A stretch of DNA of 64,000 nt from Dactylellina haptotyla (lineage: Eukaryota > Ascomycota > Orbiliomycetes > Orbiliales > Orbiliaceae): contig CM062382.1 in assembly GCA_031310005.1 (NCBI GenBank), forward strand, positions 2,666,001 to 2,730,000. The letters are read 5' to 3'. Made by a program: the position numbers and the translations under genes. Positions 62,501-64,000 of the stretch are shown here, one piece after another. Each line of letters begins with the position of its first letter. Positions within the stretch are counted from its first letter, which is position 1. The notes beneath the pieces were generated by a model. It was not told the origin of the DNA. It worked only from the letters and a program-made list of their open reading frames with translations, and did no database searches.

Positions 62501-63758
62501 ACTAGCCTATGCCACGTTAAACGGCAAGGAGGCAATAGCTGAGCTCTTGATTGAAAAAGGGGCAAATATCGATACTCGAGATATCGATAATCGGACACCG
62601 CTAGGATCAGCTATTGCAGACTGCGATGAAGCAATGATAAGATTCCTCATTAGTAAAGGTGCGGATTTAGAACAGGATTGCTACGATGGAGATAAGCCAC
62701 TGGCGGCGGCTGTGATTCAAGGTCATGAAGAGATTGTACGCACTGTTATAGACGCAGGCGTATGTGTTGAGGAACGGGATTCATTTGGACAGACACCGCT
62801 TTCTATCAGTATTTTAAGTGATCAAACATCAATCATGAATCTTCTATTAGAGAAAGGCGCGAATATATGGGCTAAGGATAATTCTGGGGAAACGGCTCTC
62901 AGGTATGCAGCAGCAAGAGGTTCGCGGGCTACATTAGAAGTACTCTTAGACAGAGTTATAAACCCAGAGATCGGGGAACTGCTCTGCTACGCTGCGGATG
63001 CTGGGAACGATGAAACGGTAAAGCTCCTGTTGCAGCGTGGAGCTGTTCCTAATATACACAATCTGTTAATAAGTATGAACGCTGCAATGAAAATTGCCGA
63101 TCATATGGATCTGGGAACATTTGATTTGTTTATTGAGAAGGGTATGGATCTTGGAGCTGTGGACAGCAATAAACGTACACTTCTATCACACGCTGCAGGC
63201 GTAGCCAAAGGTAGACTTGGAATATTGGAGCACATCCTTGAGATATCCGGGGATCGATACCTTGAACTTGTTGATAGAAAGGGCTTAACAGCGCTCTGTT
63301 ATGCTGTACAGGTTGGGAATAAAGAGACCGCAAAGGTTCTAATAAGCCATGGTGCCGACATGAACTTTAATGGCGGTTTACCATTAATCATTGCCAGCGA
63401 TACAGCTTACCCAGTACTATTAGAATTCCTGGTGGAGAAAGGTGCAGATATGAATACAACTGATGTCTCTGGTGACACGGTTCTTATACGTGTTATTAGG
63501 ATGGGACGGTTGAAGAGCACAGTGTTATTGATAAAATTAGGTGCAAATGTGGAGGCTAAGAATAGGCTTGGCCAGACTGCACTCTCAGTAGCAGCACAGT
63601 TAGGATATCACAGGCTGGTGGAGGTGCTAGTCGCGGGAGGCGCCGATCTCGCTACGAAATGCGACTTGAGTAGGACACCAGTTTCATACGCCGCTGAGAA
63701 TGGATTCAATGAGATAGTTGAATTCTTGGTTGAAAAAGGCGCCGATCCAGCAATATGA
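59561..63758 (+). CDS. NOD-like receptor: PNP_UDP - NACHT - ankyrin, three exons with a frame change at an A run
   Basis: Exons 59561-60653, 60713-61541 and 61642-63758. The two introns have GTGAGT and GTATGA donors, and phases agree. Domains: an N-terminal nucleoside-phosphorylase-like (PNP_UDP) domain, about 22-355, with VGWICALSKEATAS, LMVGIGGGI, HYGLIASGNQVV and CIETEAAGL; an acidic GDEDEDGG-type insert lies within it near 220-245. A NACHT ATPase follows, with Walker A GIPGAGKT at about 442 and Walker B LIDALDEC at about 542, then FATSRP. The winged-helix part has ALSWVFFSKIPLSIFELQHALAIE. From about 890 to the end there are some 12 degenerate ankyrin repeats. Between NACHT and the last part the frame changes at A6 (61795-61800): as read, translation stops at 61814-61816 after 698 residues, while the remaining 659 codons continue in the next frame. 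One A fewer would give a single reading of 1345 residues. Such fungal NLRs are linked to nonself recognition; this may be a pseudogene or a sequence error. Confidence 0.93.
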
Positions 63759-64000
63759 GACGAATTCTGCCTCTACTCGGAAGACGATATTGGGTATAAG
63801 TAGAACCAAAGCATAAAATACTCACGATTGTACTTTACTGCCTCGAATTCAAGCTCTTTGGCCCCATAAATTCATATTCTCTGTAGTTAATATCTTTGAA
63901 CGCATATGGCCATGGCAATTATAGGAGATTTTGGGTATGAAAACGCCTAGAAACCTGTATTCCATATATACCTATATCATCGAAACTCTTGATCATTAGA
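63759..64000. other. Right flank, no gene seen
   Basis: 242 bp after the NLR stop. AT-rich, no ORF or repeat of note. Confidence 0.6.

Overview
The window is nuclear DNA of a filamentous ascomycete (Pezizomycotina). Genes carry several short introns (about 50-100 nt) with GTANGT-type donors, CTAAC/CTAAT branch sites and YAG acceptors, and the gene set is typical of moulds: palH, a C2H2/fungal_trans regulator, a GT15 mannosyltransferase, an HSPA12-type Hsp70 and a PNP_UDP-NACHT-ankyrin NLR. A leotiomycete is my best guess, from gene style only. I see no tRNA, rRNA, CRISPR array or intact transposon.

Layout: 1-116 holds the 5' end of SUS1 (minus), divergent from RRB1 (ribosome assembly WD protein, 696-2306). 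A PLAC8 protein (3170-4519, minus) follows, then a 3.8-kb non-coding stretch and a C2H2/fungal_trans regulator (8341-11760, minus). The next 9.46 kb (11761-21216) is nearly gene-free, with one doubtful orphan ORF. palH, the ambient-pH sensor, occupies 21217-24341. Then come an HSPA12-like Hsp70 of 13 exons (25104-27650, minus), an unrecognised single-pass membrane protein with a large cytoplasmic domain (29300-30889), a disordered unknown protein (32637-33977), ceramide synthase LAG1 (36276-37886, minus), a small P-loop kinase (39052-39666), a KRE2/MNT1 mannosyltransferase (40026-41904) and a J-domain protein with a long charged helix (42016-43299, minus).

From 44480 the DNA is gene-dense with housekeeping functions: MCM6 (replicative helicase), a three-exon 49-residue membrane microprotein (48084-48413, minus), POP7 (RNase P/MRP, minus) divergent from RAD18 (post-replication repair E3), CHM7 (ESCRT-III, minus), a phytanoyl-CoA dioxygenase family enzyme and a glycine-rich RRM protein. 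The window closes with a NOD-like receptor (59561-63758), whose reading frame changes at a run of six A's between the NACHT and ankyrin parts.

The genes form no evident cluster or pathway. They are mostly conserved single genes, in divergent pairs (SUS1/RRB1, POP7/RAD18, CHM7/PhyH, DnaJ/MCM6, LAG1/kinase). The accessory material is the NLR, the membrane protein with its uncharacterised tail, the HSPA12-like gene and the long gene-poor stretch. Exon borders were set by hand from splice signals and reading phase. For every spliced model that is complete in the window the exon lengths add up to a whole number of codons; for the NLR this holds only if one A of the run is left out.
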